64,000 nt of DNA from Anaerocolumna sp. AGMB13025 (GTDB taxonomy: Bacteria > Bacillota > Clostridia > Lachnospirales > Lachnospiraceae). Below are positions 8,806-17,320 of the stretch, piece by piece (position 1 is the stretch's first letter; every line of letters starts with the position of its first letter). Made by a program: the position numbers and the translations under genes. Under the pieces are notes generated by a model. That model was not told the DNA's origin and did not search any database. It saw only the letters and a program-made list of their open reading frames with translations. The DNA is taken from contig NZ_CP121445.1 of the NCBI RefSeq assembly GCF_029689925.1, positions 3,580,501-3,644,500 on the forward strand, written 5' to 3'.

Positions 8806-10290
8806 TTAATTTCGCGTAATCAGGGAAACTGCCTCTTTCCAGCCTTTGTATTTCTGTTCTTTTTCTGACAGCGTCATGGAAGGTTGAAATAATTCCCGGT
8901 TAATGTTATTAAAAATATCTTTCTCATTATATAAACCATAGCGTATTCCTGCGCAATAAGCCGCTCCCATACCGCTAAGTTCTTCTAAATCCGGCGCCTG
9001 GACAGGAATTCCGGTAAGGTCACTTTGAAGCTGCATTAAATATTTATTTCTGGTCGGTCCTCCATCAACACGTAAGCCACTGATTGTTACTCCTGCATCT
9101 TCTGCCATGGCAGCTATGACATCCGTTATCTGATAGGCGATGCAATCAAGGGCTGCTTTTACAATTTCCGCCCTTCCGGTAGTCCTGCTCATTCCCGATA
9201 TTATAGCCTTCGCATCATTCTTCCAGTAAGGCGCCCCAAGTCCTGTAAATGCCGGCACCAGATAAGTACGGTCAGTTGGGTTCGCAGACAACGCCAGTTC
9301 TTCGACTTCTGATGCACTCTCAATTAACCCAACCGAATCTTTCAGCCAACTAATAACAGCACCGGTATAATTTAAGTTACCTTCCAGAACATACTTAACC
9401 TTACCGTTAAATCCCCAGGCCAGGGAGGTAACAAGCCCATGCCTGCTGTGTATTAATTTATCACCGATATTCATCATTATGGAAGAACCCGTACCATAAG
9501 TTGCCTTAACCATACCTTCTTTATGGCAGCCCTGACCGAATAATGCACCGTGGGAATCCCCCATTACACCTAATATTGGTATCTTATCCTCCAGATAACC
9601 GTTAAAGTCAGTGGTTCCAAATTCCGCATTGGAATCACATACCTCAGCTAGATTTCTGATATTTATACCAAATATTTTTCCGATGACATCATCCCAGCTT
9701 AAGGAAAACAGGTTAAATAGCTGTGTTCTGGAGGCATTGGAATAATCGGTCTTATAAGATGCGCCATTTGTAAGTCTATAAATCAGGTAGCTGTCCATAG
9801 TACCATACCCCAGTTCACCTTCCTGATCTTTTTTTCTTGCACCTTCTATATTATTTATCAGCCAGGATATCTTAGAAGCCGGGAAATAAGGAGATAAAGG
9901 AATTCCGGTCTTTTCCCTTACCATTAAGTTATACCCGTCCTTTTCCAGTTTTTCTGCTATATCCTTTGCTCTGGAGCACTGCCATACAATAGCCGGAGCA
10001 ATAGGCTTACCACTTGCCTTTTCCCAGGCTATTGAGGTTTCCCGCTGATTGCTGATTCCCATACAGACAATTTCCTTTTTATCAATACCGGCTTTTTTAA
10101 CTACCAGGGGCACCAGTTTCAGTACATTCTCATAGATCTCATTTCCGTCATGGGAAACCCAGCCGGATTCATTCACATATTGTTTATGGGGGAGGTCACA
10201 CCGGGCAGTTAAAATCCCTTTTTTATTAAAGAGCAGTGCTTTCGTTCCCTGGGTACTTTGGTCAATTCCCAAAACATAATTATCAGACAT
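8806..10290 (-). CDS. FGGY-family sugar kinase (glycerol kinase-like)
   Basis: A 494-residue carbohydrate kinase. The first phosphate loop reads GIDQSTQGTKALLF, then NQRETSIAWEK and IVWQCSRAKDIAE as in glycerol kinase; the second half has YGTGSSIMMNIG and RVDGGPTRNKYLMQL. It would phosphorylate a polyol or ketose with ATP. Glycerol kinase proper has GTTSSRA in the first loop, so the substrate may differ. It overlaps the end of the transketolase C gene by eight bases (GGAG upstream), and sits in an operon with an isomerase and transketolase, which suggests a ketose such as a pentulose or tetrulose. Confidence 0.8.
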   Translation of the reverse strand: MSDNYVLGIDQSTQGTKALLFNKKGILTARCDLPHKQYVNESGWVSHDGNEIYENVLKLVPLVVKKAGIDKKEIVCMGISNQRETSIAWEKASGKPIAPAIVWQCSRAKDIAEKLEKDGYNLMVREKTGIPLSPYFPASKISWLINNIEGARKKDQEGELGYGTMDSYLIYRLTNGASYKTDYSNASRTQLFNLFSLSWDDVIGKIFGINIRNLAEVCDSNAEFGTTDFNGYLEDKIPILGVMGDSHGALFGQGCHKEGMVKATYGTGSSIMMNIGDKLIHSRHGLVTSLAWGFNGKVKYVLEGNLNYTGAVISWLKDSVGLIESASEVEELALSANPTDRTYLVPAFTGLGAPYWKNDAKAIISGMSRTTGRAEIVKAALDCIAYQITDVIAAMAEDAGVTISGLRVDGGPTRNKYLMQLQSDLTGIPVQAPDLEELSGMGAAYCAGIRYGLYNEKDIFNNINRELFQPSMTLSEKEQKYKGWKEAVSLITRN

Positions 10291-11221
10291 TTTTTATCAA
10301 CTCCGCTGCTGTTATCGCAATATTTTCTGCATTTAAGCCGTAGTGGTCAAAGATTTCCTTAGAATTACCGGTCACCACCGGTGCATCAGGTAAAGACATC
10401 GTAATTACTTTTACCGGATGCTCACTGCAGACAATCTGACTTACCATAGCTCCCAGACCTCCAATAAAAGTATGTTCCTCCACGGTAATAATTGCTTTGG
10501 TTTCTTTTGCCGCTTTTATTACTGCCTCTTTGTCTATGGGTTTTACACAATACATATCAAGTACCCTTGCATGAATTCCTTTACTCTTAAGTATGTTAGA
10601 AGCGTCCACTGCCGGTTTTACCATTTCTCCGCAGGCAATAATGGTAATATCATTACCAGCGGTCACTTCGGTAGCCGAATCCATGACAAATGGAGTATTC
10701 TCTTCTTCATAAACATCTTCTACCGGATTTCTGCCAACACGGACGTATGCCGGCTTTTTATCCATAAGCAGGGCATTAATCAGGTGTCTGGTCTGATGTC
10801 TGTCACTTGGTAAGTATACTCTCATTCCAGGTATGGATGCCAAGGCAGCAATATCCTGTGCCGAATGATGTGTCATACCCAGTGCCCCATAACTTACACC
10901 ACCACTGATGCCAATCAGGGTAACATTGGTATTAGAATAAGCTACATCTACTTTTGCCTGTTCCATACTTCTGGTTGATAAAAAGCAGGCCGGAGAAGCT
11001 GCAAATGCCTTCTTACCACATTTTGCAAGCCCTGCCGATATGCTGACCAGACTTTGTTCTGCGATACCTACTTCTATAAATTGTTCGGGGTAAGCCGCCG
11101 CAAAACCCGCTAGTGAAGCAGAACCTCTGGAATCACTGCACAGCACTACAATATCTTTATCCTCTTTTGCCTGTTCCATTAACACATCACAGATAACTTG
11201 CCGGTTTGGTATTTTATTCAT
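10283..11221 (-). CDS. Transketolase, C-terminal subunit
   Basis: 312 residues corresponding to the pyrimidine-binding and C-terminal domains of transketolase. The catalytic Glu region reads FIEVGIAEQSLVSISAGLA, followed by THHSAQDIAALASIPGMRV and the C-terminal domain with EEHTFIGGLGAMV. It would form a heteromeric transketolase with the upstream gene, as in many clostridia and archaea. I chose ATG 11221 (AAAGGAG upstream), which overlaps the stop of the N-terminal subunit by eight bases, a sign of translational coupling and equal dosage. Confidence 0.88.
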   Translation of the reverse strand: MNKIPNRQVICDVLMEQAKEDKDIVVLCSDSRGSASLAGFAAAYPEQFIEVGIAEQSLVSISAGLAKCGKKAFAASPACFLSTRSMEQAKVDVAYSNTNVTLIGISGGVSYGALGMTHHSAQDIAALASIPGMRVYLPSDRHQTRHLINALLMDKKPAYVRVGRNPVEDVYEEENTPFVMDSATEVTAGNDITIIACGEMVKPAVDASNILKSKGIHARVLDMYCVKPIDKEAVIKAAKETKAIITVEEHTFIGGLGAMVSQIVCSEHPVKVITMSLPDAPVVTGNSKEIFDHYGLNAENIAITAAELIKNV

Positions 11222-12035
11222 AGGATGCTCTCCTTTCACTGAGTTCTAATAGGGCCTTTTGATATTCTTCTTCACTTGGCACTTTGTGATGCCAGGGAGC
11301 TGAATTCTCCATAAAGGATACTCCACAGCCTTTTATGGTATTTGCAATAATAACAGTTGGTTTTCCCTTTGTAGCTTTGGCTTCTTCAAAGGCCAAGTTT
11401 AAGGAATCCAGGTCGTTTCCCACTGCATTTACTACATGCCAGCCAAAACTATACCATCTCTCCTCCTGGATATCCTGGGACATCACCTCTTCCGTATTTC
11501 CAGATATCTGAAGTCTGTTTCTGTCTACCACCGCACATAAATTATCTAATTTATAGTGTCCTCCGGACATAGCTCCTTCCCACACAGAACCCTCTGCCAG
11601 TTCACCATCTCCCATAACCGTATAGACACGATAAGAAGCCTGATCCATACGTCCAGCCAGTGCCATTCCAACAGAAACAGATAACCCATGACCTAAGGAA
11701 CCTGAATTCATCTCTATGCCATTTATTTTATTATTGGGATGACCGATATATTTCGATAAATATCTGGAATAAGTCTGTAACTCTTCTTTTGGGAAAAATC
11801 CACGGTCAGCAAGAACTGCATATAATGCTTCTACTGAATGACCTTTACTTAAGATAAACCGGTCTCTGTTTGGATCATTCACTAGTTCTGGGGATACCTT
11901 CATCTGTTTATAGTAAAGGGATACTAAAATATCAATTACACTGAAATCCCCTCCGATATGTCCGCATTTAGCGCGGTAAACCATATCCAGAATGTCTTTT
12001 CTCAGTTCATATGCTTTCGCCTTTAAATTCTCCAT
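11214..12035 (-). CDS. Transketolase, N-terminal subunit
   Basis: 273 residues forming the thiamine diphosphate-binding domain of transketolase. Landmarks are KCGHIGGDFSVIDILVSLYY, FILSKGHSVEALYA, GSLGHGLSVSVGMALAGR and the GDGELAEGSVWEGAMSG...DRNRLQISG motif for cofactor phosphates and Mg. Together with the next gene it transfers two-carbon ketol units between sugar phosphates. ATG 12035 with AGGAGG nearby; it starts nine bases after the isomerase gene. Confidence 0.9.
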   Translation of the reverse strand: MENLKAKAYELRKDILDMVYRAKCGHIGGDFSVIDILVSLYYKQMKVSPELVNDPNRDRFILSKGHSVEALYAVLADRGFFPKEELQTYSRYLSKYIGHPNNKINGIEMNSGSLGHGLSVSVGMALAGRMDQASYRVYTVMGDGELAEGSVWEGAMSGGHYKLDNLCAVVDRNRLQISGNTEEVMSQDIQEERWYSFGWHVVNAVGNDLDSLNLAFEEAKATKGKPTVIIANTIKGCGVSFMENSAPWHHKVPSEEEYQKALLELSERRASYE

Positions 12036-12044
12036 ACGCTCCTC

Positions 12045-13448
12045 CTAGTTTTCTCCCCGAAGATATGCTTTTACCTCTTCTTCAATGGGATCGTAAAGAT
12101 CAGGTTTCACTTTTATATATTTACAAGCTTCATAGAGCACCGGCACCACATCTTTGTGAATACCGACACAATGATGGATATAAGGACCTTCAACTATCTT
12201 TGCTTCCAGTCTTTTTAAATTCTCTACTTCTACCCAAAGGAATGTACCCTTTGTATGGGGACCGTCGATACCCTTGGCGCGCCCAAGTAATAAAGAATAT
12301 TCGCCGTTATCCCCGTCAAACCGGCAAAGGGTGATATCCCCCTGTTTTGCTTCTGCTTCCACTGCACCTGGATGGTCAAAGGCAAGGGGATACCCGATTG
12401 CCGGTTTTTCCTTTGCTACAGACAGAGGCCAGGGACCGCAATGCTGTAATAATTCACCATTTTCATTATCAGGATGGCGGACGGTCCAGTCTGCGAAAAA
12501 GGATCTATTGTCCTCTAGGTCAGCGGCTTCTGTCATAACTGCTGTAATAGCTCCGTGGATATCAGTTTCACAAACCACCGGAAGACCTTCTTGATTTAAT
12601 AAGGAATTTGCTGCACAGGGCATGATTCCGATTTCATCTTGGAGGGCATTCCAGCATTGGATGGCAATGGCATTGCAGCCATACTTATGGGCAAGACTTT
12701 TCATAGCAACTTTTAAGGCAGCTACCTGTTCTAATTCCTGGTCTTTTATCTTTACGGTCATATTTTCTTTCACATAAGCAATAACTTTTGCCACCTCACC
12801 GCCTTCTTCTTTTACTTTCTTGACTTCTTTGGTCAGTTCCGGCATAGGGATTGGAGATAACTGAATATTAAACTTCTCTAAAAGCTCCCCTTCATTACAC
12901 ATGGTAGACCAGAAATCAAAGGGTCTTGGCCCAATCTGAAGAATTCTGGTATGTTGAAAGACTTTCACTACATTACAGACCGCTAAGAAATCTTTTATTC
13001 CTCTTGAGAATTCGGCATCCTCTAAACGGCAGTTGTTCATATATGTAAAGGCTACCTGAAATCTTCTAAGTACTTTACCGGTGGCAAATAGCCCACACTG
13101 ACTGTCTCTGAGTCGGATTCCGTTTTCATCCGGCCGTTCATCTCTTGGACCCCATAAGAGTACCGGCAGATTCATCATCTTGGCCAGTCTTGCAAGAACA
13201 TATTCCGTACCAAAGTTACAATGTGGAAAAAATAATCCGTCTACTTTTTCCTTTGTAAACTTTTCATAAACTTTCTGCATATCCTCATCGTTGTATAAAA
13301 GTCCTTCTTCATTGATATCCGTTATGTCAACAAATTCTACACCCAGTTCTTCTAATCTCTTGCGTGTGAGATTCGCATATTTCACCGCATCCGGTGCACT
13401 GAAAATACTTCTTCTGGTTGGTGCAAACCCTAACTTAACTTTTTTCAT
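12045..13448 (-). CDS. L-fucose/L-arabinose isomerase family protein
   Basis: A 467-residue member of the FucI-like aldose-ketose isomerase superfamily. Seen are LGFAPTRRSIFSAPDAV at the start, LLWGPRDERPDENG, KVFQHTRILQIGPRP, an IAIQCWNAL segment and CETDIHGAITAVM, which aligns with the metal-binding Asp segment of FucI. The C-terminal part (about 330-450) resembles the FucI C-terminal domain. It is shorter than E. coli FucI (591), so the substrate is not fixed by homology; with a kinase and transketolase downstream, a pentose or related aldose is likely. ATG 13448 has GGAG six bases upstream; a TTG at 13460 is the alternative. First gene of the operon, behind a consensus promoter. Confidence 0.75.
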   Translation of the reverse strand: MKKVKLGFAPTRRSIFSAPDAVKYANLTRKRLEELGVEFVDITDINEEGLLYNDEDMQKVYEKFTKEKVDGLFFPHCNFGTEYVLARLAKMMNLPVLLWGPRDERPDENGIRLRDSQCGLFATGKVLRRFQVAFTYMNNCRLEDAEFSRGIKDFLAVCNVVKVFQHTRILQIGPRPFDFWSTMCNEGELLEKFNIQLSPIPMPELTKEVKKVKEEGGEVAKVIAYVKENMTVKIKDQELEQVAALKVAMKSLAHKYGCNAIAIQCWNALQDEIGIMPCAANSLLNQEGLPVVCETDIHGAITAVMTEAADLEDNRSFFADWTVRHPDNENGELLQHCGPWPLSVAKEKPAIGYPLAFDHPGAVEAEAKQGDITLCRFDGDNGEYSLLLGRAKGIDGPHTKGTFLWVEVENLKRLEAKIVEGPYIHHCVGIHKDVVPVLYEACKYIKVKPDLYDPIEEEVKAYLRGEN

Positions 13449-13530
13449 CCTGCTCTCCAATCTGTTCCGTTTTTATGAACGAAATGAATTAATGGTTAAT
13501 GCTACTTAATTTTTATTTAATTACAGCTTA

Positions 13531-13559
13531 ATTATATTGAATTAAAGTTTAATTGTCAA
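13531..13559 (-). promoter_or_regulatory. Consensus promoter with internal LacI-type operator
   Basis: TTGACA (13559-13554), a 17-base spacer and TATAAT (13536-13531), all six positions of both boxes matching the consensus, drive the isomerase operon. The spacer holds the palindrome AATTAAA-G-TTTAATT (13540-13554), a 7-bp dyad around one central base. The divergent gene is a LacI-type repressor, so this is its likely operator. A second dyad, TTGAATTAT...TTAATATTCAA (about 13571-13594), lies between the two genes. Confidence 0.7.
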
Positions 13560-13695
13560 TGAATATTGTTGAATTATATATTTAATATTCAATTTAATTT
13601 ATTAAATCACGGATAAATTTTGATTGACTCAGAGGTATTTTTACTGTACTCTATTAAATAGTTAATAAATTCACCTTATATGAATGGAGGTTTTT

Positions 13696-14709
13696 ATGTC
13701 AATCTCTGCAAAAGAACTTGCTGAAAAATTAAATATATCACCGGCTACGGTTTCCATGGTGCTTAATAATAAGCCGGGAATCAGTGAGCAGACCAGAAAA
13801 ATAGTAATGGATGCCGCCGCAGAGTTCGGATTCCAGTCTTCGAAAAAGCAGCTGCAGAAATCAAAGAATAGAACCATACAATTTGTTATTTATAAGAAAT
13901 ATGGTACGGTAGTTTCTGATACCCCTTTCTTCTCACAGGTTACGGAAGGTATTAACTACCAGTGTTCCCAGAATGGGTATCATCTGCAGATTACTTATTT
14001 ATATGATAATGAGGACCGGAACCAGCAGCTGGAAGATCTAAAAAATACCTCCTGTGACGGGATTTTACTTCTTGGAACGGAAATGACTCCGAAAGACTAT
14101 CAGTATTTCCAGAATTTAAAGATACCTTTTGTAATTTTAGACAGTTATTTTGATGAGATTAACTGCGATGCGGTTTTAATTAATAATGCTCAGGGCTCCT
14201 ATCTTGCTACCCAGTTTTTGACCACCAAAGGACACAAGCAGATTGGATATCTGCGCTCTAATATTAGAATCAGTAATTTTGTTGAACGGGAAGACGGATA
14301 TTATAAGTCATTAAGACATAACAACATACCAACCAGCCACCCATATGTAGTTAATATAACGCCGACTACGGAACAGGCTTATCTGGATATCTGCAATTAT
14401 TTAAAGAATAAACCTGATTTACCTACTGCCTTTTTTGCGGATAACGATATTATTGGGGCGGCGGCTATTCGAGCCTTTAAGGAATTTGGTATTACAGTAC
14501 CGGAGCAGGTATCGATTATTGGATTTGATGATATGCCTATCTGTCAGTTCACCGATCCAACTTTAACAACCATGTATGTTCCCAAGCAAAGACTAGGCGC
14601 TCTCGCGGTTGACCGGCTGTTAAGCTGTATTAACGATGGTAATACGGAGCATATTAAGATTGAACTAGCTGTGCAGTTAATGGAACGAAACAGCGTGAAA
14701 GAGGTATAG
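13696..14709 (+). CDS. LacI-family transcriptional regulator
   Basis: 337 residues. The N-terminal helix-turn-helix and hinge read SAKELAEKLNISPATVSMVLN, followed by a periplasmic-binding-protein-like sensor domain (about 60-335) with DGILLLGTEM, GFDDMPICQFTDPTLTTM and a typical VPKQRLGALAVDRLL end. It probably represses the divergent isomerase/transketolase/kinase operon and itself, releasing DNA when a sugar or sugar phosphate binds. ATG 13696 has GGAGG six bases before it; an ATG at 13684 overlaps that site and is less likely. Confidence 0.85.
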   Translation: MSISAKELAEKLNISPATVSMVLNNKPGISEQTRKIVMDAAAEFGFQSSKKQLQKSKNRTIQFVIYKKYGTVVSDTPFFSQVTEGINYQCSQNGYHLQITYLYDNEDRNQQLEDLKNTSCDGILLLGTEMTPKDYQYFQNLKIPFVILDSYFDEINCDAVLINNAQGSYLATQFLTTKGHKQIGYLRSNIRISNFVEREDGYYKSLRHNNIPTSHPYVVNITPTTEQAYLDICNYLKNKPDLPTAFFADNDIIGAAAIRAFKEFGITVPEQVSIIGFDDMPICQFTDPTLTTMYVPKQRLGALAVDRLLSCINDGNTEHIKIELAVQLMERNSVKEV

Positions 14710-14805
14710 ACTAAATAGATTTATTTAACATAAACCCATATAATTTACTTAATAGTCAGTGCATAAAATATGTAAATAAATAATATATTTAGGAGGCGAT
14801 TTTTG

Positions 14806-15060
14806 ATGTACCATAGATATAGTACCAAGAGTCCTACAGGCCAAAATAATTTATGTGGTGTAAAAATTAAAAACTATAGACTCTATATGCCTGAACCTTA
14901 TTCTCAGCGAATGTTGGCGGACGAGATGCAGCGTCATGGTGCAGATATGGATAAAAATATTATTCAAAGAATAGAAAGTGGAGAACGTTTTGTAACGGAT
15001 ATCGAATTAAAGATATTTGCAGAGGTTTTAGGTATCACTGCGGATGAACTTTTAAAATAA
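14806..15060 (+). CDS. Small HTH (XRE-like) protein
   Basis: 84 residues. After a short basic head, residues about 20-84 look like a Cro/CI helix-turn-helix: VKIKNYRLYMPEPYSQRMLADEM... then IIQRIESGERFVTDIELKIFAEVLGITADELLK. It probably binds DNA, target unknown. ATG 14806 (directly after a TTG codon in frame) has a perfect AGGAGG nine bases upstream. It is 96 bases downstream of the LacI gene on the same strand; a functional link is not evident. Confidence 0.75.
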   Translation: MYHRYSTKSPTGQNNLCGVKIKNYRLYMPEPYSQRMLADEMQRHGADMDKNIIQRIESGERFVTDIELKIFAEVLGITADELLK

Positions 15061-15086
15061 TTGTACTCTTAATTTTCGAAATAGAA

Positions 15087-15345
15087 ATATGATTTGAGAG
15101 TCAAAAGCCTATTTAGGTTGTAAAATGAATAACCCGGTATATATATTCATTTTGTCTACCTTACCTTCCTGCGGCATGTCCTTTGTAGAGCTTCATAGAT
15201 GCAAAAAGCATCGCACTGCTCAGCTTCTTGCTGAGTCTCTAGTCGGACATAAACAGCCTTGTCAGCCGGTCTACGGCAAAATGAATATATATACCGGGTT
15301 ATTCATTAATTAAGTTTTTTGAGGCTTTTGACTCTCAAATCATAT
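15087..15345. repeat. 259-bp nested inverted-repeat element
   Basis: Outer arms of 24 bp (15087-15110 and 15322-15345) and inner arms of 29 bp (15126-15154 and 15277-15305) are perfectly complementary. The centre holds further small hairpins such as GATGC/GCATC and CTCAG/CTGAG. The outer arm contains GAGAGTCAAAAGCCT. No transposase is encoded. It could be a MITE-like element or a highly structured RNA. A shorter relative with similar outer arms is at 19911-20005. Its right end touches the stop codon of the small gene at 15347. Confidence 0.8.
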
Positions 15346-15346
15346 A

Positions 15347-15514
15347 TTATATTATAAAACCTCTGCCTGCCTTTTGTAGATTTCTGCGCATTCCGATTTT
15401 CAATTTTAATGATTTTGAGAGTTCGTGTATATCATATGCCACTTTTTGTTCATCATGTGGCAGAAATTGTATTGCCTCTTGAATCAAATCTTCCGTTATT
15501 TCTTTTACAACCAT
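15347..15514 (-). CDS. Small hypothetical protein (55 aa)
   Basis: A 55-codon frame starts at ATG 15514, preceded by GGGGAT. The product begins MVVKEITEDLIQEAIQFLP, then HDEQKVAYDIHELSKSLKL, and ends in a basic stretch KIGMRRNLQKAGRG. Amphipathic helices and an acidic-to-basic layout look like a real protein, perhaps DNA-binding or an antitoxin-like partner, but I do not recognise a family. The stop lies two bases from the edge of the inverted-repeat element, so the element may have trimmed an originally longer gene. Confidence 0.5.
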   Translation of the reverse strand: MVVKEITEDLIQEAIQFLPHDEQKVAYDIHELSKSLKLKIGMRRNLQKAGRGFII

Positions 15515-15653
15515 AAGTATCCCCTATATAGTAAGCAGTATATGAATTACTTGCAAAACCAAATTAAATAACAAATTACAGAATTATTCCATTCAAATTA
15601 TAAATTACCTCTATCTAAACATTTAAAGGTTATTATTTTACCAAACTACTTGT

Positions 15654-16922
15654 TTATTTCTTATTCATTGTAATCAATTTTTCCAGATATACCGATTTCA
15701 TCTGGTCACTGGCCATGGCTTGTTTAATTGGCGGAAGTTTTAGTATCGCTGATAAAACTGCTGCCATTGCACGATGGCTGCCAAAGGCCTGATTATCAAA
15801 AATCAGATTCTGCAACTGTCCCTTTTCAATTGCCATCAGGACGGTACGGTGTACGGAATTAACCGGCGTTATAATTTTTTCTTTGCGTCTGTTAAGTATA
15901 ATACTTTTTTTATGGCAATTCCTTACACAAACACCACAGCCAAGGCAGATTTCTTCATTGACTTTCATTGTCTTAATCCCCTGTTCATCGGTTTGAATCT
16001 CTATGGCACCAATTGGACAGGCTTTCACGCACTTACCGCATTTGACACAGGTGCTGTCATTGATTTTAGGTATATAGTTAGTAGTCTGTACCGGATGGAG
16101 CATACCAAATTTTTTAGCTGCTATCATTGCTTCACAGCAGCAGCCGCAGCAGTTGCAGATAAAAGTTACATCCTCTCTTACATTTTCCCCGCATTGTACA
16201 AGATTGCTTTCATAAGCCTGATGCAGCAGCTCAATTCCTTCCGATGCATCTACTCTTCTGGCATAATTATACTTAATCAGGGAGGCTGCCGCGTTACCAA
16301 ACGTCATACAGATATCCATCGGTGCATCGCAGGCACGGCCTACATGGTGCATTTTATGGCGGCAGTAACAGGTACTGATACCGATATGAGGTGACGATTT
16401 TATAATATGGCTTGCCCGTTCAAAGTCAAGGATCTGAACTTCATTCTCATTGGTTAAGACACCCTCCTGTACAAATACCCTACCAAGTCTGGTCTCCGTA
16501 CTGAGGAATAATTCTTTCACAAAGTCTTCTTCCACGTTTAAGTACTGATAGAATAGTTCACCAAGTAATTTCTGGTCAATATCGTTTCGTATCCTCATCA
16601 TGGAAAACTCAAAAAAACCCGCCATAGGAGGCGGAAGCATAAACTGTCTTGTTCCGTTATTATCCATATCTAACAACAGTGCCCTGCCGGCCAGCCGCTC
16701 TAATAGCTTCATGGCTTTCACTTCATCAGTCTTCCAGGCTTTAGCCGCAGCTTTTACCGTAAATGGCCTAATCGGGAGTTTTGCAACATAAGCCGCTTCC
16801 TTTTCACTAAATAATAAACTCAGTATTTTATAAAGGGTTTTGGAAGGAGGGGCACCCTGAGGAAACTTATTAATCCTTTCCTCCAAACTCTTATAAGCTG
16901 ATTTTCCAACTATATGGGACAT
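15654..16922 (-). CDS. 4Fe-4S protein with winged-helix-like head
   Basis: 422 residues. The N-terminal part (about 30-100) looks like a winged helix (VKAAAKAWKTDEVKAMKLLERLAGRALL). The middle has Cys-rich CYCRHKMHHVG and CNCCGCCCEAM, and the C-terminal third carries two ferredoxin-type clusters, CVKCGKCVKACPIGAIE and CLGCGVCVRNCHKKSI. It is probably an electron carrier or redox-responsive protein; the partner is unknown. The ATG at 16922 has only a weak GGCGGTGAT upstream. No oxidoreductase subunit is adjacent. The promoter region contains a 14-bp perfect palindrome (16993-17006). Confidence 0.65.
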   Translation of the reverse strand: MSHIVGKSAYKSLEERINKFPQGAPPSKTLYKILSLLFSEKEAAYVAKLPIRPFTVKAAAKAWKTDEVKAMKLLERLAGRALLLDMDNNGTRQFMLPPPMAGFFEFSMMRIRNDIDQKLLGELFYQYLNVEEDFVKELFLSTETRLGRVFVQEGVLTNENEVQILDFERASHIIKSSPHIGISTCYCRHKMHHVGRACDAPMDICMTFGNAAASLIKYNYARRVDASEGIELLHQAYESNLVQCGENVREDVTFICNCCGCCCEAMIAAKKFGMLHPVQTTNYIPKINDSTCVKCGKCVKACPIGAIEIQTDEQGIKTMKVNEEICLGCGVCVRNCHKKSIILNRRKEKIITPVNSVHRTVLMAIEKGQLQNLIFDNQAFGSHRAMAAVLSAILKLPPIKQAMASDQMKSVYLEKLITMNKK

Positions 16923-16992
16923 ATCATCACCGCCAATTTTTTAATTTTTATATTGCGTTTGCACTTCTAAAGCCAAAAACAGCCAAATTCTG

Positions 16993-17085
16993 ATTGCTGC
17001 AGCAATATTGATATATGTATGGCATAAACTCTGTTGAACGGCTATTTTTGTCCGGATTAACATATGTCATCGATTGATAGCCGTT
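16993..17085. promoter_or_regulatory. Palindrome and orphan hairpin upstream of the Fe-S gene
   Basis: ATTGCTGCAGCAAT (16993-17006) is a perfect palindrome that could be an operator for the Fe-S protein gene. Further upstream AACGGCTAT (17037-17045) pairs with ATAGCCGTT (17077-17085) around a 31-base loop and is followed on the plus strand by T-rich sequence, though no plus-strand gene ends there. The rest of 16923-17226 shows nothing else. Confidence 0.35.
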
Positions 17086-17226
17086 TTATATATTCATTTT
17101 ACACCAACGAAAAAAGTATACTACATAGTGCTAAATAAATCCAGTCAAATAAAGTAAGCTCTTTTTAAGTTGCAGTTTAGCCTTAAAACTGAGTTATCAC
17201 AGTAAGCTCAGAAAATAACATAATAA

Positions 17227-17272
17227 AGGTGTCCCCTCTATAAGATAATAATTATATAGACCCTGGACACCT
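17227..17272 (-). terminator. Terminator after the M16 peptidase gene
   Basis: AGGTGTCC pairs with GGACACCT, with an inner TCTATA/TATAGA stem; on the minus strand TTTATTATG follows. It lies about 50 bases after the stop. Confidence 0.65.
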
Positions 17273-17320
17273 CTGATTGATTACATTATTCAATTATATT
17301 TATCGAAAACTGATTATTGC

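Noticed and set aside
15125..15313. 62-codon plus-strand open frame inside the inverted-repeat element
   Set aside because: It starts in one arm and ends in the other, has no ribosome binding site, and its termini are dictated by the repeat.
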